From assembly GCF_014196205.1 (NCBI RefSeq), contig NZ_JACIDE010000003.1, positions 62,001 through 126,000 on the forward strand: a DNA stretch of 64,000 nt. Direction: 5' to 3'. Each line of letters opens with the position of its first letter. The first letter of the stretch is position 1. The translations under genes and the position numbers were made by a program. The notes under the pieces were generated by a model. That model did no database searches. It worked only from the letters and a program-made list of their open reading frames with translations, and was not told the origin of the DNA. The DNA is from Anoxybacteroides voinovskiense (GTDB lineage Bacteria; Bacillota; Bacilli; Bacillales; Anoxybacillaceae). Shown one piece after another: positions 1-8,877 of the stretch.

Positions 1-485
1 ACGTCTATGTCGTCACAGGGAGTGCCCCGTTTCAGCCGAATCCGTTTGTGACACGTAATGCGGATAAATGGTTGACCGTTCAGCAAAAGAAAGACATTCA
101 GACTGCTATCCAACAATTAAAAGAAAGCGGTTATCAAGTGTTCGCAAGCTATTTAGGGGAAGGGACGATTCCTCTTCAAGCAATCGATGTATCGAGACCG
201 ACGGCGCTATTATTTGGCAATGAACATCGTGGCGTATCAGATGAAGCCATTCGTTTAGCGGATGGGACGTTTATGATTCCAATGCATGGATTTGTGCAAA
301 GTTTTAACATTTCCGTCGCCGCTGCTTTAACGCTATATGACGTGACGGAGCGGGCGCGTCGCCAAGCTGGTGAGGCGTATTATTTGCCGTTTGCGGAGAA
401 AAAGGCGCTATATGAACAATGGATGTGGCAAACGCTTCAGCCGCGGCTGCGCCGGATGATGGAAATGCAGTTTCAAAAAAGCTGA
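1..485 (+). CDS. TrmH-family RNA 2'-O-methyltransferase, 5' end outside window
   Basis: This is the C-terminal part of a SpoU/TrmH-class SAM-dependent methyltransferase that methylates ribose 2'-OH in RNA, most like tRNA Gm18 methyltransferase. The frame is open from base 3, so the real start lies upstream; the GTG at 48 is internal. Visible are the SpoU motif II region LLFGNEHRGVSDEA and motif III with FNISVAAALTLYDVTERARR, which form the trefoil-knot SAM site. The C-terminal tail after the knot is short. The terminator at 475-511 follows directly. Class assignment is firm; the exact RNA target is inferred. Confidence 0.8.
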   Translation, partial: VYVVTGSAPFQPNPFVTRNADKWLTVQQKKDIQTAIQQLKESGYQVFASYLGEGTIPLQAIDVSRPTALLFGNEHRGVSDEAIRLADGTFMIPMHGFVQSFNISVAAALTLYDVTERARRQAGEAYYLPFAEKKALYEQWMWQTLQPRLRRMMEMQFQKS

Positions 486-511
486 TCTTCGAAGGAAGGT
501 CAGCTTTTTTA
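475..511 (+). terminator. intrinsic terminator after trmH-like gene
   Basis: The inverted repeat AAAGCTGA...TCAGCTTT overlaps the stop codon and ends in a run of six T. Confidence 0.8.
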
Positions 512-552
512 TAAGGTAAGAAAGTATAAAATTTTACGATTAGGTGGAGTGC

Positions 553-668
553 TGTCTAGCTCCAAGCGCCATCGGCTCGAGTCGTTCCGCCTCTTCTTTC
601 GGCGGCTAAGTCTCCTCGGTAGGGCTTGTGCGATCTTCGCCGATAGACGGGCGCTTTGCGCTTTTCTT
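553..668 (+). repeat. structured intergenic repeat, unit A
   Basis: This unit begins TGTCTAGCTCC and ends GCGCTTTTCTT. It has two adjacent arm pairs: AGCGCC (565-570) with GGCGCT (650-655), and ATCGGC (571-576) with GCCGAT (639-644), plus an inner CCGCC/GGCGG hairpin. The same ends and arm layout recur at 36733-36852 and 41175-41413 with different arm sequences. Such repeats are common between Bacillaceae genes; a function is not known to me. Confidence 0.6.
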
Positions 669-817
669 AACGTGTCTACTTAGTAGATTCCCGTTTAGGA
701 TAGCGAATCCTTTTTTTGTTTAAAAGTAGTTTCAATGGCGCATTTTCATGTTTTATCCACACAATCGAATATTTCATGAACAATTTTTGAACGAATCGTG
801 ACAAAAATTTTGCGTAT

Positions 818-835
818 TTGTGAACTTTTTCGCAA
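818..835. promoter_or_regulatory. Rex-like operator upstream of qoxA
   Basis: TTGTGAA, four bases, then TTCGCAA forms an inverted repeat one base away from the consensus TTGTGAA-N4-TTCACAA of the NADH-sensing repressor Rex. It lies about 90 bp before the qoxA start, where a promoter is expected. Binding is inferred from the motif only. Confidence 0.5.
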
Positions 836-924
836 AACCGTTTCAAACATTTTCACTTTTGATATGTTAGAAACAAACGTATTGAGCATGGGATGTCATT
901 TTGCAAATGTAAGGAGGAACACCG

Positions 925-1839
925 ATGAAGCAAAGGGTGTGGAAATGGGCTTCGTTACTTCCGTTATCATTATTGATTTTTTTAAGTGGATGCAGTGAAA
1001 ATATGCTCGTATTGCAGCCAAAAGGACCTGTGGCGAAAACGCAGTACGATTTAATTGTTTGGTCAGTTGGTTTTATGTTGCTCATTATTGTTGTTGTGTT
1101 TGTGTTGTTTGCTGTTGTGTTAATTCGGTATCGTGAAAAGCCAGAGAACGCTAATTACGAGCCACCGGAAGAAGAAGGGAACACGCTATTAGAAATCGTC
1201 TGGACGGCAATTCCGATCATTATTGTAACAGCGCTAGCTATTCCAACGGTCAAAGCGACCTTTGCCTTAGAAAAGCCGTCTCAGAAGAGCGTAAAACCGT
1301 TAACGATTCATGTTACCGCGGCAAACTGGAAGTGGATTTTTAGCTATCCGGAACAAAATATCGAAACGGTGAACTATGTCAATATTCCAGAAGACGTTCC
1401 TGTCAAATTCGAGTTGACATCAGTCGGTCCGATGAGCTCATTTTGGGTACCGCAGTTAGGGGGACAAAAATATGCGATGGATGGCATGGAAACGGAATTG
1501 TTCCTTGAAGCAGATGAGCCAGGTTCGTATATGGGGCGGAACGCGAACTTCACAGGAAAAGGCTTTACGCATATGGAGTTTGAGGTTGTCGCACAAACAA
1601 AAGATGACTTTAACAAATGGGTAAAAGACGTGCAGCAAACCGCGCCGAAACTAAGCAAAGAAAAATATGACACTATTTTAAAACCGGGGCTTGTTGGTCG
1701 GATGACGTTTTCGAATACGCATTTAGAATGGGTGGATCATTCGAAACAAAATAGCCATCATACGGGCAAAACAGAAGACCATCGTGAGAATGCAGAACAT
1801 GACGAAGGAATGCACATGGAGCATCAAAGCCATCAATAG
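925..1839 (+). CDS. qoxA: aa3-600 quinol oxidase subunit II
   Basis: This is subunit II of the menaquinol-oxidising terminal oxidase, anchored in the cytoplasmic membrane. A lipoprotein signal ends in the lipobox LSGC (Cys23). Two membrane helices follow (about 43-68 and 87-110), then an extracellular cupredoxin domain. The CuA cysteine pair of cytochrome c oxidases is absent in the region SSFWVPQLGGQKYAMDG, which identifies a quinol oxidase. The tail is His-rich. An AAGGAGG ribosome site precedes ATG 925. It is first in qoxABCD, and a Rex-like site lies upstream. Confidence 0.95.
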   Translation: MKQRVWKWASLLPLSLLIFLSGCSENMLVLQPKGPVAKTQYDLIVWSVGFMLLIIVVVFVLFAVVLIRYREKPENANYEPPEEEGNTLLEIVWTAIPIIIVTALAIPTVKATFALEKPSQKSVKPLTIHVTAANWKWIFSYPEQNIETVNYVNIPEDVPVKFELTSVGPMSSFWVPQLGGQKYAMDGMETELFLEADEPGSYMGRNANFTGKGFTHMEFEVVAQTKDDFNKWVKDVQQTAPKLSKEKYDTILKPGLVGRMTFSNTHLEWVDHSKQNSHHTGKTEDHRENAEHDEGMHMEHQSHQ

Positions 1840-1869
1840 CATGCATTGTAGGGAAGGAGGAACAGGCGG

Positions 1870-3816
1870 ATGAAATGGAGCGAATTTTTCGTGACGGGCG
1901 AGCCGCTAATTTATGCCGCGGACGTGTCCATTGTGTTGACGGTAATCGGCATTGTCTTTATTCTAACGTATTTTAAAAAGTGGAAATGGCTTTGGGATGA
2001 ATGGTTGACGACGGTTGATCATAAAAAAATCGGCGTGATGTACATCATTTCTGCGGTGCTGATGCTGTTTCGCGGTGGGGTTGATGCGTTGCTGATGCGC
2101 GCGCAATTAACAGCACCGAATATGAAGTTTCTTGACTCTCAACATTATAACGAAATTTTTACGACGCACGGGACGATTATGATTTTATTTATGGCGATGC
2201 CTTTTATTATTGGGCTGATGAACATTGTCGTACCGTTGCAAATCGGGGCGCGTGATGTGGCGTATCCGTATTTAAATGCGTTAAGTTTCTGGTTGTTTTT
2301 TGTCGGAGCGATGTTGTTTAATATTGCGTTTGTCATTGGCGGTTCACCGGATGCAGGTTGGACAGCGTATTTTCCGCTTGCTGGGAACGAGTTTAGCCCG
2401 GGAGTTGGGAACAACTATTACGCGGTCGCTTTGCAAATTTCCGGTATTGGTACGCTCATGACGGGGATTAACTTTTTAGTCACTATTTTAAAAATGCGTG
2501 CGCCAGGAATGACGCTTATGCGCATGCCAATGTTTACGTGGACGATTCTGATCACATGTGTGTTAATTATTTTTGCGTTCCCGGTGTTAACCGTAGCGTT
2601 GGCATTGATGACGTTTGACCGTTTGTTTGATACACAGTTCTTTACGATGGCAAACGGTGGTATGTCGATGCTTTGGGCAAACTTATTCTGGATTTGGGGA
2701 CATCCGGAAGTGTACATCGTTATTTTGCCATCTTTCGGGATTTTTTCAGAGGTTGTCAGTACGTTTGCTCGCAAGCGTCTATTTGGCTATAAAGCAATGG
2801 TTGGCTCCATCGTTGGAATTGCGTTTTTAAGTTTTATTGTTTGGGTGCATCATTTCTTTACGATGGGGGCAGGAGCGGCCGTTAACTCGTTTTTCTCGAT
2901 TACAACGATGGCGATTGCGATTCCGACCGGTGTGAAAATTTTTAACTGGCTGTTTACGCTCCGCAAAGGGCGAATTCGCTTTACAACGGCGATGCTTTGG
3001 TCGCTCGCGTTCATTCCAAACTTCGTCATCGGCGGGGTTACCGGGGTGATGCTTGCGATGGCAGCGGCGGATTATCAGTACCATAATAGCTATTTCTTAA
3101 TCGCTCACTTCCATTATGTCTTAATCGCAGGTACAGTGTTTGCCTGCTTTGCCGGCCTGCATTATTGGTATCCGAAAATGTTCGGTCATATGTTGAACGA
3201 ACGGTTAGGCAAGTGGACGTTTTGGTTGTTTATGATTGGGTTTAACGTTTGTTTCTTCCCGATGTATTTCTTAGGACTCATGGGGATGACGCGACGCATG
3301 TACACATATTCTGCGGGACTTGGCTGGACGCCGCTTAACGTTGTCGCGTCAGTAGGCGCCGCTTTAATGGGAATTGGTTTTCTTGTGCTTTGCTATAACA
3401 TTTATTACAGTGCACGTTACGGCGAGCGCGACATGACGGGAGATCCGTGGGATGGTCGTACGCTCGAGTGGGCGACATCTTCTCCGGTTGCGCATTATAA
3501 CTTTGCGGTGATTCCAGAAGTGAAGGATTTGGATGCATATTGGGAAATGAAGAAATCCGGAAAAGGCTTTGAAATGGACGAGGAGAAATTGAAACCAATT
3601 CATATGCCAAGCAATTCCGGACGCCCGTTCTTAATATCGATTGCCTTTTTCTTTGCAGGGTTCGGCCTTGTGTTTAAATGGTTTACGCTAGCGATTATCG
3701 CTGCAGTATTCATCATTCTCGGTTTAATTCTTCGTTCGTTTGATGATGACGACGGTTACTATATCAGTGTAGACGAAATCAAGCGTACGGAGCGTTTGAC
3801 GCGAAAGGAGGCATAA
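1870..3816 (+). CDS. qoxB: aa3-600 quinol oxidase subunit I
   Basis: This is the catalytic haem-copper subunit, 648 residues, reducing O2 and pumping protons. Metal ligands are visible: His100 for low-spin haem, the HPEVY motif starting at His278 (CuB ligand and cross-linked Tyr), His327-His328 for CuB, and HFH 413-415 for the haems. The many transmembrane helices and the charged C-terminal extension match B. subtilis QoxB. It sits 30 bp after qoxA with its own GGAAGGAGG site, and qoxC starts 3 bp after its stop. Confidence 0.97.
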   Translation: MKWSEFFVTGEPLIYAADVSIVLTVIGIVFILTYFKKWKWLWDEWLTTVDHKKIGVMYIISAVLMLFRGGVDALLMRAQLTAPNMKFLDSQHYNEIFTTHGTIMILFMAMPFIIGLMNIVVPLQIGARDVAYPYLNALSFWLFFVGAMLFNIAFVIGGSPDAGWTAYFPLAGNEFSPGVGNNYYAVALQISGIGTLMTGINFLVTILKMRAPGMTLMRMPMFTWTILITCVLIIFAFPVLTVALALMTFDRLFDTQFFTMANGGMSMLWANLFWIWGHPEVYIVILPSFGIFSEVVSTFARKRLFGYKAMVGSIVGIAFLSFIVWVHHFFTMGAGAAVNSFFSITTMAIAIPTGVKIFNWLFTLRKGRIRFTTAMLWSLAFIPNFVIGGVTGVMLAMAAADYQYHNSYFLIAHFHYVLIAGTVFACFAGLHYWYPKMFGHMLNERLGKWTFWLFMIGFNVCFFPMYFLGLMGMTRRMYTYSAGLGWTPLNVVASVGAALMGIGFLVLCYNIYYSARYGERDMTGDPWDGRTLEWATSSPVAHYNFAVIPEVKDLDAYWEMKKSGKGFEMDEEKLKPIHMPSNSGRPFLISIAFFFAGFGLVFKWFTLAIIAAVFIILGLILRSFDDDDGYYISVDEIKRTERLTRKEA

Positions 3817-3819
3817 ACA

Positions 3820-4434
3820 ATGGCAGAAGCAGCTCATCATTATGATGAAACGATGCCATTAGAGTATCGAACAGAAGAAAGCCGCCTCAATATTTTAGGG
3901 TTTTGGATTTTCCTTGGCGCTGAGGTCGCGTTGTTTGCGACCTTGTTCGCCACCTATCTTGTCTTATTCCAACGAACTGGTCATGGACCGACTGCTGCGG
4001 ATTTATTTGAAATCAAAGATGTCATGATTGAAACGCTTCTTCTTTTGACGAGCAGTTTCACATGCGGGCTTGCCGTATTTGAAATGCGCCGCCGCCGATT
4101 GACAGGGTTGCTAGTATGGTTGTTGGTGACGCTTCTGTTAGGAGCAGGGTTCATCACATTTGAGGTGCGTGAGTTCATCCATTATGTTCACGAAGGAGCA
4201 ACGATGCAAACGAGCGCGTTTCTTTCAAGCTTCTTTGTGCTTGTTGGGACGCACGGAGCGCACGTGAGCCTTGGAATTGGCTGGATGACGCTCATTATTA
4301 TTCAGCTTTTGCAGCGAGGATTTACGCCAAGAACGGCACGCAAAGTGTTTATTGTCAGCTTGTACTGGCATTTCCTTGACGTTGTCTGGATTTTCATCTT
4401 TACGCTAGTTTATTTGACAGGGATGGTGATGTAA
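3820..4434 (+). CDS. qoxC: quinol oxidase subunit III
   Basis: This 204-residue, five-helix membrane protein belongs to the cytochrome oxidase subunit III family. The conserved stretch around THGAHVSLGIGW and the ending WHFLDVVWIFIFTLVYL are typical. The AAGGAGG site lies inside the end of qoxB, so the two are probably translated in a coupled way. Subunit III supports assembly and stability of the oxidase rather than catalysis. Confidence 0.95.
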   Translation: MAEAAHHYDETMPLEYRTEESRLNILGFWIFLGAEVALFATLFATYLVLFQRTGHGPTAADLFEIKDVMIETLLLLTSSFTCGLAVFEMRRRRLTGLLVWLLVTLLLGAGFITFEVREFIHYVHEGATMQTSAFLSSFFVLVGTHGAHVSLGIGWMTLIIIQLLQRGFTPRTARKVFIVSLYWHFLDVVWIFIFTLVYLTGMVM

Positions 4435-4435
4435 G

Positions 4436-4735
4436 ATGGGTACAAACTATCACCATGAAACATTTCCTTGGAAACATATTGTCGGGTTCATTTTATCGCT
4501 TGTTTTGACGTTTGCCGCATTGTGGATTGCGTTTTCTTCAGGGCTGGCGACAAAGGCGATTCTTGTCGGAATCGTGGTGCTTGCGGTATTGCAAGCAGTG
4601 TTGCAGCTATTTATGTTCATGCATGTAACTGAAAGCGACAGCGGCAAAATCCAAACGATCAATATGGCATACAGCTTTTTTATCGCGATTGTTGTCGTGG
4701 CAGGTTCGATTTGGACGATGGCGTTTGTGTTGTAA
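4436..4735 (+). CDS. qoxD: quinol oxidase subunit IV
   Basis: This 99-residue, three-helix membrane protein closes the qox operon. It starts one base after the qoxC stop. The helix pattern and the LQLFMFMHVTESD segment fit the cytochrome o/aa3 oxidase subunit IV family. It is somewhat shorter than the B. subtilis protein (about 124 residues), mainly at the N terminus. It is assigned by family resemblance and operon position. Confidence 0.92.
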   Translation: MGTNYHHETFPWKHIVGFILSLVLTFAALWIAFSSGLATKAILVGIVVLAVLQAVLQLFMFMHVTESDSGKIQTINMAYSFFIAIVVVAGSIWTMAFVL

Positions 4736-4739
4736 CAAT

Positions 4740-4778
4740 GTAGCTGGCTTTCCTTTTAAGGAAGGTCAGCTATTTATT
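4740..4778 (+). terminator. terminator of qoxABCD
   Basis: TAGCTG-G-CTTTCC pairs with GGAAGG-TCAGCTA around a TTTTAA loop, followed by T-rich sequence. Confidence 0.7.
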
Positions 4779-4867
4779 TTATGGAGAGGAATAAAGGGAT
4801 ATAATTTTTGAAGTTTAAAAGGAAAAAATATGGTATATTGAGAATTTATTAATAGGGGGAGGCATTG

Positions 4868-4888
4868 ATGGTGACCGTGAAAACATAG
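4868..4888 (+). other. six-codon mini-ORF with strong ribosome site
   Basis: A GGGGGAGG site precedes ATG GTG ACC GTG AAA ACA TAG by five bases. It sits just ahead of the small membrane-protein gene at 4921. It could be a leader peptide or the stump of a decayed gene; no function can be read from six codons. Confidence 0.3.
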
Positions 4889-4920
4889 TTGTCCAAATGA
4901 AAGAAAGGAGAAAAAAGATT

Positions 4921-5097
4921 ATGAAAAAACATGTTTTCAGTTTTATAGGGATGTTTTTTATATACTACGTCATTATTTCCCTGTTTAATCATGAGTGGAA
5001 AAGCAACATCGTGACGGCTTTCGTTTTTGCTGTTGTGTTTGAATTGTTTTCTATCTTCGTTGACGTTTGGCAAAATAAACGAAAAGGAAGCAAATGA
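4921..5097 (+). CDS. small two-helix membrane protein, unknown function
   Basis: This 58-residue protein starts MKKHVFSFIGMFF. ATG 4921 is chosen because GAAAGGAG lies eight bases before it, whereas the in-frame ATG at 4897 has no site. It has two hydrophobic segments (about 5-17 and 25-47) and a basic tail NKRKGSK, so it is probably a cytoplasmic-membrane protein. I do not recognise the family. It stands alone between qoxD and the convergent art operon. Confidence 0.6.
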   Translation: MKKHVFSFIGMFFIYYVIISLFNHEWKSNIVTAFVFAVVFELFSIFVDVWQNKRKGSK

Positions 5098-5143
5098 TTA
5101 GGGGAGCAAACTTCCTTTCCCGCAATCCTAGAATTTAAAGAAA

Positions 5144-5177
5144 CAAAAAAATCCACCTTTTACGAAATAAGGTGGAT
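5144..5177 (-). terminator. terminator of the art operon
   Basis: ATCCACCTT and AAGGTGGAT form the stem. On the minus strand it is followed by a run of T. Confidence 0.75.
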
Positions 5178-5186
5178 GAGAGGTTT

Positions 5187-5909
5187 CTATAACACTTTTG
5201 ATAGAAATGCTTTTGTCCGTTCGTGCTGCGGGTTGTCGAAAATGTCGCTTGGTGTGCCTTCTTCGACGATGTAGCCGCCGTCCATAAAGAGGACGCGGTC
5301 GCCGACTTCGCGGGCAAAGCCCATTTCGTGGGTGACGACAACCATTGTCATTCCTTCGTTCGCGAGCTGTTTCATAACGGATAATACTTCCCCGACCATT
5401 TCCGGGTCTAAAGCGGAAGTCGGTTCGTCAAATAACATCACTTTCGGCCCCATCGCTAATGCGCGGGCGATCGCGACACGTTGCGCCTGCCCACCGGATA
5501 AGGAATCCGGATAGACGTTTGCTTTATCTTGCAGACCAACTTTTTTCAACAGCTCCATTGCCGTGGCTTTCGCTTTTTCCAACGGCCATTTGCGCACTTT
5601 TAACGGTGCTAACGTAATGTTATCAAGCACGGTCATATGCGGGAACAAGTTGAATCGTTGGAACACCATGCCGACTTCTTCGCGCACTTTATTGATATCC
5701 GTGTTTTTGTCTTTCAAATGATACCCATCAATCACAATATCGCCTTCATCAAAATCTTCAAGCAAGTTTAAGCAGCGTAAAAACGTTGATTTTCCCGAAC
5801 CGGAAGGACCGATGACAACGACGACTTCCCGCTCTTTAATATGGGCGTCAATTCCTTTTAATACTTGTAAATGGCCAAATGATTTTTTTAAATTCGTCAC
5901 TTTAATCAT
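5187..5909 (-). CDS. artP: amino-acid ABC transporter ATPase (ArtP type)
   Basis: This 240-residue ATP-binding subunit energises polar amino-acid uptake. Walker [10 protein letters not shown] is at 34-42, the ABC signature LSGGQAQR near 137, and Walker [11 protein letters not shown] follows; the H-loop is VVVTHEMG. The sequence is very close to what I recall of ArtP from G. stearothermophilus, which works with ArtJ and ArtM on Arg, Lys and His. It overlaps the permease gene by 4 bp, which suggests translational coupling. Substrate is inferred from the binding protein. Confidence 0.92.
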   Translation of the reverse strand: MIKVTNLKKSFGHLQVLKGIDAHIKEREVVVVIGPSGSGKSTFLRCLNLLEDFDEGDIVIDGYHLKDKNTDINKVREEVGMVFQRFNLFPHMTVLDNITLAPLKVRKWPLEKAKATAMELLKKVGLQDKANVYPDSLSGGQAQRVAIARALAMGPKVMLFDEPTSALDPEMVGEVLSVMKQLANEGMTMVVVTHEMGFAREVGDRVLFMDGGYIVEEGTPSDIFDNPQHERTKAFLSKVL

Positions 5910-6562
5910 TGCGTTGAATACTTCCTTTCCAAATAATGTAGTAGTTTACTGAGGGAAAGGGTTAAAATCAAATAAATGAGCGCGACCGTTAAATATGGCT
6001 CCCAGACGCGGTAATATTGCCCTTGTGCCGCTCTTCCCCAATACATTAACTCCGGCGCAGCAATAATCGCAGCGAGGGAAGAGTCTTTAATTAAAACGAT
6101 AAATTCGTTCGCAAATGGTGGAATCATTCGTTTTAACGCCTGCGGCAAAATAACGTAACGCATCGCTTGAGCGTGCGTCATTCCGAGTGAACGAGCCGCC
6201 TCCATTTGCCCTTTATCAATCGATTGAATACCTGCACGGAAAATTTCAGCGATATAGGCTGCTGAGTTTAACGACAATGAGACAGCCGCTGAAACGGTTG
6301 GACTCGGTTGAGCAAAGAGAAGAGGCATGAGTCCGAAATGAACGAGCAAAATTTGTACGAATAAAGGCGTACCGCGGAAAAAGTTAATGTACCATTCAAA
6401 TGGAAGGCGGACGAGCACCTTTTTCGACATTTTGCCAAGTCCAATCGCCAATCCAAGAATGGAGCCGACGATGATGGCAATTAAAGATAACCCAATCGTT
6501 AATAATACGCCTTGTAAAAAAAACGGGGCGTATTCTTGAATAATATCAAAGCGAAAATCCAT
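5906..6562 (-). CDS. artM: amino-acid ABC transporter permease (ArtM type)
   Basis: This membrane permease of the HisM/GlnP family is 218 residues from ATG 6562. The in-frame GTG at 6571 lies inside the ribosome site GGTGAGGAG, so the ATG is preferred. The coupling helix motif [30 protein letters not shown] contacts the ATPase. As in the ArtM system, a single permease gene suggests a homodimer. It lies downstream of artJ and beyond a strong hairpin at 6582-6618. Confidence 0.9.
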   Translation of the reverse strand: MDFRFDIIQEYAPFFLQGVLLTIGLSLIAIIVGSILGLAIGLGKMSKKVLVRLPFEWYINFFRGTPLFVQILLVHFGLMPLLFAQPSPTVSAAVSLSLNSAAYIAEIFRAGIQSIDKGQMEAARSLGMTHAQAMRYVILPQALKRMIPPFANEFIVLIKDSSLAAIIAAPELMYWGRAAQGQYYRVWEPYLTVALIYLILTLSLSKLLHYLERKYSTQ

Positions 6563-6581
6563 TCTCCTCACCTTTCTTTAT

Positions 6582-6618
6582 AAAAATTGCGTAACTAGCG
6601 ATTAGTTACGCAATTTTT
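6582..6618 (-). terminator. intercistronic hairpin between artJ and artM
   Basis: AAAAATTGCGTAACTA and its exact complement form a 16-bp perfect stem with a 5-base loop and a T-run on the minus strand. It probably terminates part of the transcripts after artJ or protects the artJ mRNA end, giving more binding protein than permease. Confidence 0.7.
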
Positions 6619-6628
6619 CCAATGTCGT

Positions 6629-7438
6629 TTATTGTTGTTTTAGCAAGTTGTCGACGTTTGGTTCATTTCCAAACCATTTTTTGTAGATTTCAGCATATTT
6701 TCCGCTTTTAATCACCTTTTTAATCGCTTCGTCGACTTTCGGTTTTAAGTCGCTTCCTTTCGGGAACATCAGTCCGTAAAACTCGGATTCAAAGTTTGTT
6801 GGATCTTCAATCGCTCTTAATTTTTTATCCGGGTTGTTTTTCACGTACTCATTGGCTACAGCGTTGTCTGTCACGACAGCATCAACGCCCCCGTTTAATA
6901 AATCCATAATCGCGACAACCGTGTTTTCAAACTTTTTAATGTTTTTATTTTCTGCGCCAAGCAATTTTTCAACCGCTGCTTGCCCAGTTGTTCCGTTTTG
7001 AACACCGACGACTTTTCCTTTTAAGTCAAGGGCGTTTTTAATTGGGCTATCTTCTTTTGTTAAAATCATATGCGTCGATTCAAAGTAAGGAACGGAGAAA
7101 TCATATGTTTGTTTCCGTTTATCGTTGATAGTGATACCGGAAATGGCTAAATCCACTTCTTTTCCTTGTACCGCAGCAAAGAGCGGATCCCAGCCGATGT
7201 TTTTCAAGTCATAGTCAAGACCAGCTTCTTTCATGACAGCATCTAAGAAATCAACGTCGAACCCAACAATTTTTCCTTTGTCCATGTACTCAAACGGTGC
7301 AAACGAAGCGTCTGTGCCAATGGTTACTTTTTGCTTTCCTCCGCCACTTCCTGATGTTTGCTCAGCAGTTTTTCCACCGCACCCTGCTAGTGCGACAAAT
7401 AGCGCAAGAACAACCGCGAACACGAATCCTTTTTTCAT
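6629..7438 (-). CDS. artJ: basic amino-acid binding lipoprotein (ArtJ type)
   Basis: This 269-residue extracytoplasmic solute-binding protein of family 3 has a lipoprotein signal with lipobox LAGC. The fold motifs IGTDASFAPFEY, DLAISGITI and GGVDAVVTDNAV line the binding cleft. The mature part is very similar to what I recall of G. stearothermophilus ArtJ, a Lys/Arg/His binder. A GGGGG site precedes ATG. It is first in artJ-artM-artP. An inverted repeat CCAGTGTC/GACACTGG (7484-7519) lies in its leader and may be regulatory. Confidence 0.9.
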   Translation of the reverse strand: MKKGFVFAVVLALFVALAGCGGKTAEQTSGSGGGKQKVTIGTDASFAPFEYMDKGKIVGFDVDFLDAVMKEAGLDYDLKNIGWDPLFAAVQGKEVDLAISGITINDKRKQTYDFSVPYFESTHMILTKEDSPIKNALDLKGKVVGVQNGTTGQAAVEKLLGAENKNIKKFENTVVAIMDLLNGGVDAVVTDNAVANEYVKNNPDKKLRAIEDPTNFESEFYGLMFPKGSDLKPKVDEAIKKVIKSGKYAEIYKKWFGNEPNVDNLLKQQ

Positions 7439-7483
7439 CCTGTTTCCCCCTTATATTTGAAACTCAATTTCTTTTATATTTAT

Positions 7484-7519
7484 CCAGTGTCGAGTTCATC
7501 GTTTAGTTTAGGACACTGG
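7484..7519. promoter_or_regulatory. inverted repeat in artJ leader
   Basis: CCAGTGTC (7484-7491) and GACACTGG (7512-7519) form an 8-bp stem with a 20-base loop, 46 bp before the artJ start. It could be an operator or a 5' RNA hairpin. No known motif was recognised. Confidence 0.35.
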
Positions 7520-7797
7520 CAGTAACGATTATCATACTATCAATCTTTTTTTATTTATGCAATACTTTTTATAAAAATAATTTTTTGTAACATTTAGAAA
7601 AGAAACCAAAACATCTCATCCGTGCATTTTATGTAATTTTTATAAAGATATTATATATTCTAAAAAATGAAAAAACAATAAGAATATATTTTTCGTGAAA
7701 ATAATTTGTAGACTGGATAAGCTAAAGACGCGGAAGTATTTTTATAAAAAAATTTTAGAGTGGCATGTAATTCGCTATATTTTATTATTAATAAATA
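7520..7797. other. A+T-rich intergenic stretch, no gene seen
   Basis: Strongly A+T-rich DNA between artJ and the IS982 element. I see no convincing ORF with a ribosome site. The artJ promoter should lie near its left end. Confidence 0.5.
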
Positions 7798-8799
7798 ACC
7801 CGTGGTGCTAGATAAAATCGAGTAAGCATAAAAATAGCCCTTGCTTGTGGATTTCCTGTAGAATGAAAGTGCGATCCAACATTCGAAAGGAGAATCCCCA
7901 TGCAAGAGCACTTTCATTTTACTACAGATCAAGTAAAGATTCAAAAACAATATGCAGCCATTTTCTTTTTTGTTTCTGCCCAGCTGTCACAAATTCAATT
8001 CTATCTTCAACGCCGCAATCGTCATTTGGTGAAACAAGAAGATGAGGTGATCATTGCTATTCATCTTTTAGGAAAGCTGCTTGGCTTCTCTTCCGAACGG
8101 GAATGGCATCGCTTTGTGACTGGGAACTTGTTTGCGGATGGACATTTTCTCGAACGTTCTCGCTACAATCGTCGTTGTCGAGCGCTGCGCTTTGCGATCA
8201 AATGGATACGCCATGAGCTAGCCAAACGTGGTCAACACCACGCCTATGCGGTCGTAGACAGTATGCCGATCGAGTTGTGCCATGCCGCAAGAATGTACCG
8301 CGTCAAACGATTTCAAGGAATTGCGGACATCGGGCTCTGTGCATCGAAAAAGCAGTGGTACTATGGATTTAAGCTCCATCTTCAGGTGACCGACCAAGGA
8401 CTGCCCATGGGATACGTGGTAACGGAGGCGTCCTGTCACGATCGAACCGCAGCGGAAACCGTCATGACTCAAATTCCTCATCCTTTTAATTTGGGTGATA
8501 AAGGATTTATCAGTAGCGAATTGCAAAAAAAGTTGTATAAAGCATACCAAATCGCCTTTTGGACTCCATCTCGCAAAAACCAGAAACATCGCCCATCCGC
8601 ATCATGGGAGAGATGGCTCAAACAAAAACGGAAAGTCATTGAAACGGTGTTCTCTGTCCTCGTCGATCAGTATCGTATCACAGAAATTCGTGCTAATTCG
8701 ATTGCGGGATTTGAAGTAGCACTAGATGGTATCTTGTTGGCATATTCACTTGTAACACTTGGGATAGTTGAGCGCTAGCGCTCAACTAGCACCACGGGT
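7798..8799 (+). mobile_element. complete IS982-family insertion sequence, copy 1
   Basis: This 1002-bp element is bounded by the perfect 14-bp inverted repeats ACCCGTGGTGCTAG (7798-7811) and CTAGCACCACGGGT (8786-8799). It is flanked by the 8-bp direct repeat AATAAATA (7790-7797 and 8800-8807), the expected target duplication. One transposase gene fills it. The right end also holds the 20-bp palindrome GTTGAGCGCTAGCGCTCAAC (8767-8786), which overlaps the transposase stop codon. Confidence 0.95.
7900..8778 (+). CDS. IS982-family DDE transposase
   Basis: This 292-residue transposase is intact. The catalytic triad is readable as Asp120 (VVDSMP), Asp200 (NLGDKGF) and Glu248 (RKVIETVFS), with the IS982-type spacing and the conserved KKQWYYGFKLHLQVTDQG block between the first two. 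A GAAAGGAG site precedes ATG 7900. With perfect ends and target duplication, the element looks capable of transposition. A near-identical but 5'-truncated copy lies at 62615-63461. Confidence 0.93.
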   Translation: MQEHFHFTTDQVKIQKQYAAIFFFVSAQLSQIQFYLQRRNRHLVKQEDEVIIAIHLLGKLLGFSSEREWHRFVTGNLFADGHFLERSRYNRRCRALRFAIKWIRHELAKRGQHHAYAVVDSMPIELCHAARMYRVKRFQGIADIGLCASKKQWYYGFKLHLQVTDQGLPMGYVVTEASCHDRTAAETVMTQIPHPFNLGDKGFISSELQKKLYKAYQIAFWTPSRKNQKHRPSASWERWLKQKRKVIETVFSVLVDQYRITEIRANSIAGFEVALDGILLAYSLVTLGIVER

Positions 8800-8835
8800 A
8801 ATAAATATTTATTTATTATTGATATAATAATATAC

Positions 8836-8868
8836 AAAAACACCTTTCAACTATAGAAAGGTGTTTTC
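8836..8868 (-). terminator. terminator of nitrilase-family gene
   Basis: AAAACACCTTTC pairs with GAAAGGTGTTTT around a 7-base loop; T-rich on the minus strand. Confidence 0.75.
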
Positions 8869-8877
8869 TTATAGAAG

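Noticed and set aside
7660-7950. Minus-strand frame of 96 codons across the IS982 left end
   Set aside because: It spans the IS boundary and target duplication, has no ribosome site, and its composition follows the A+T-rich spacer.
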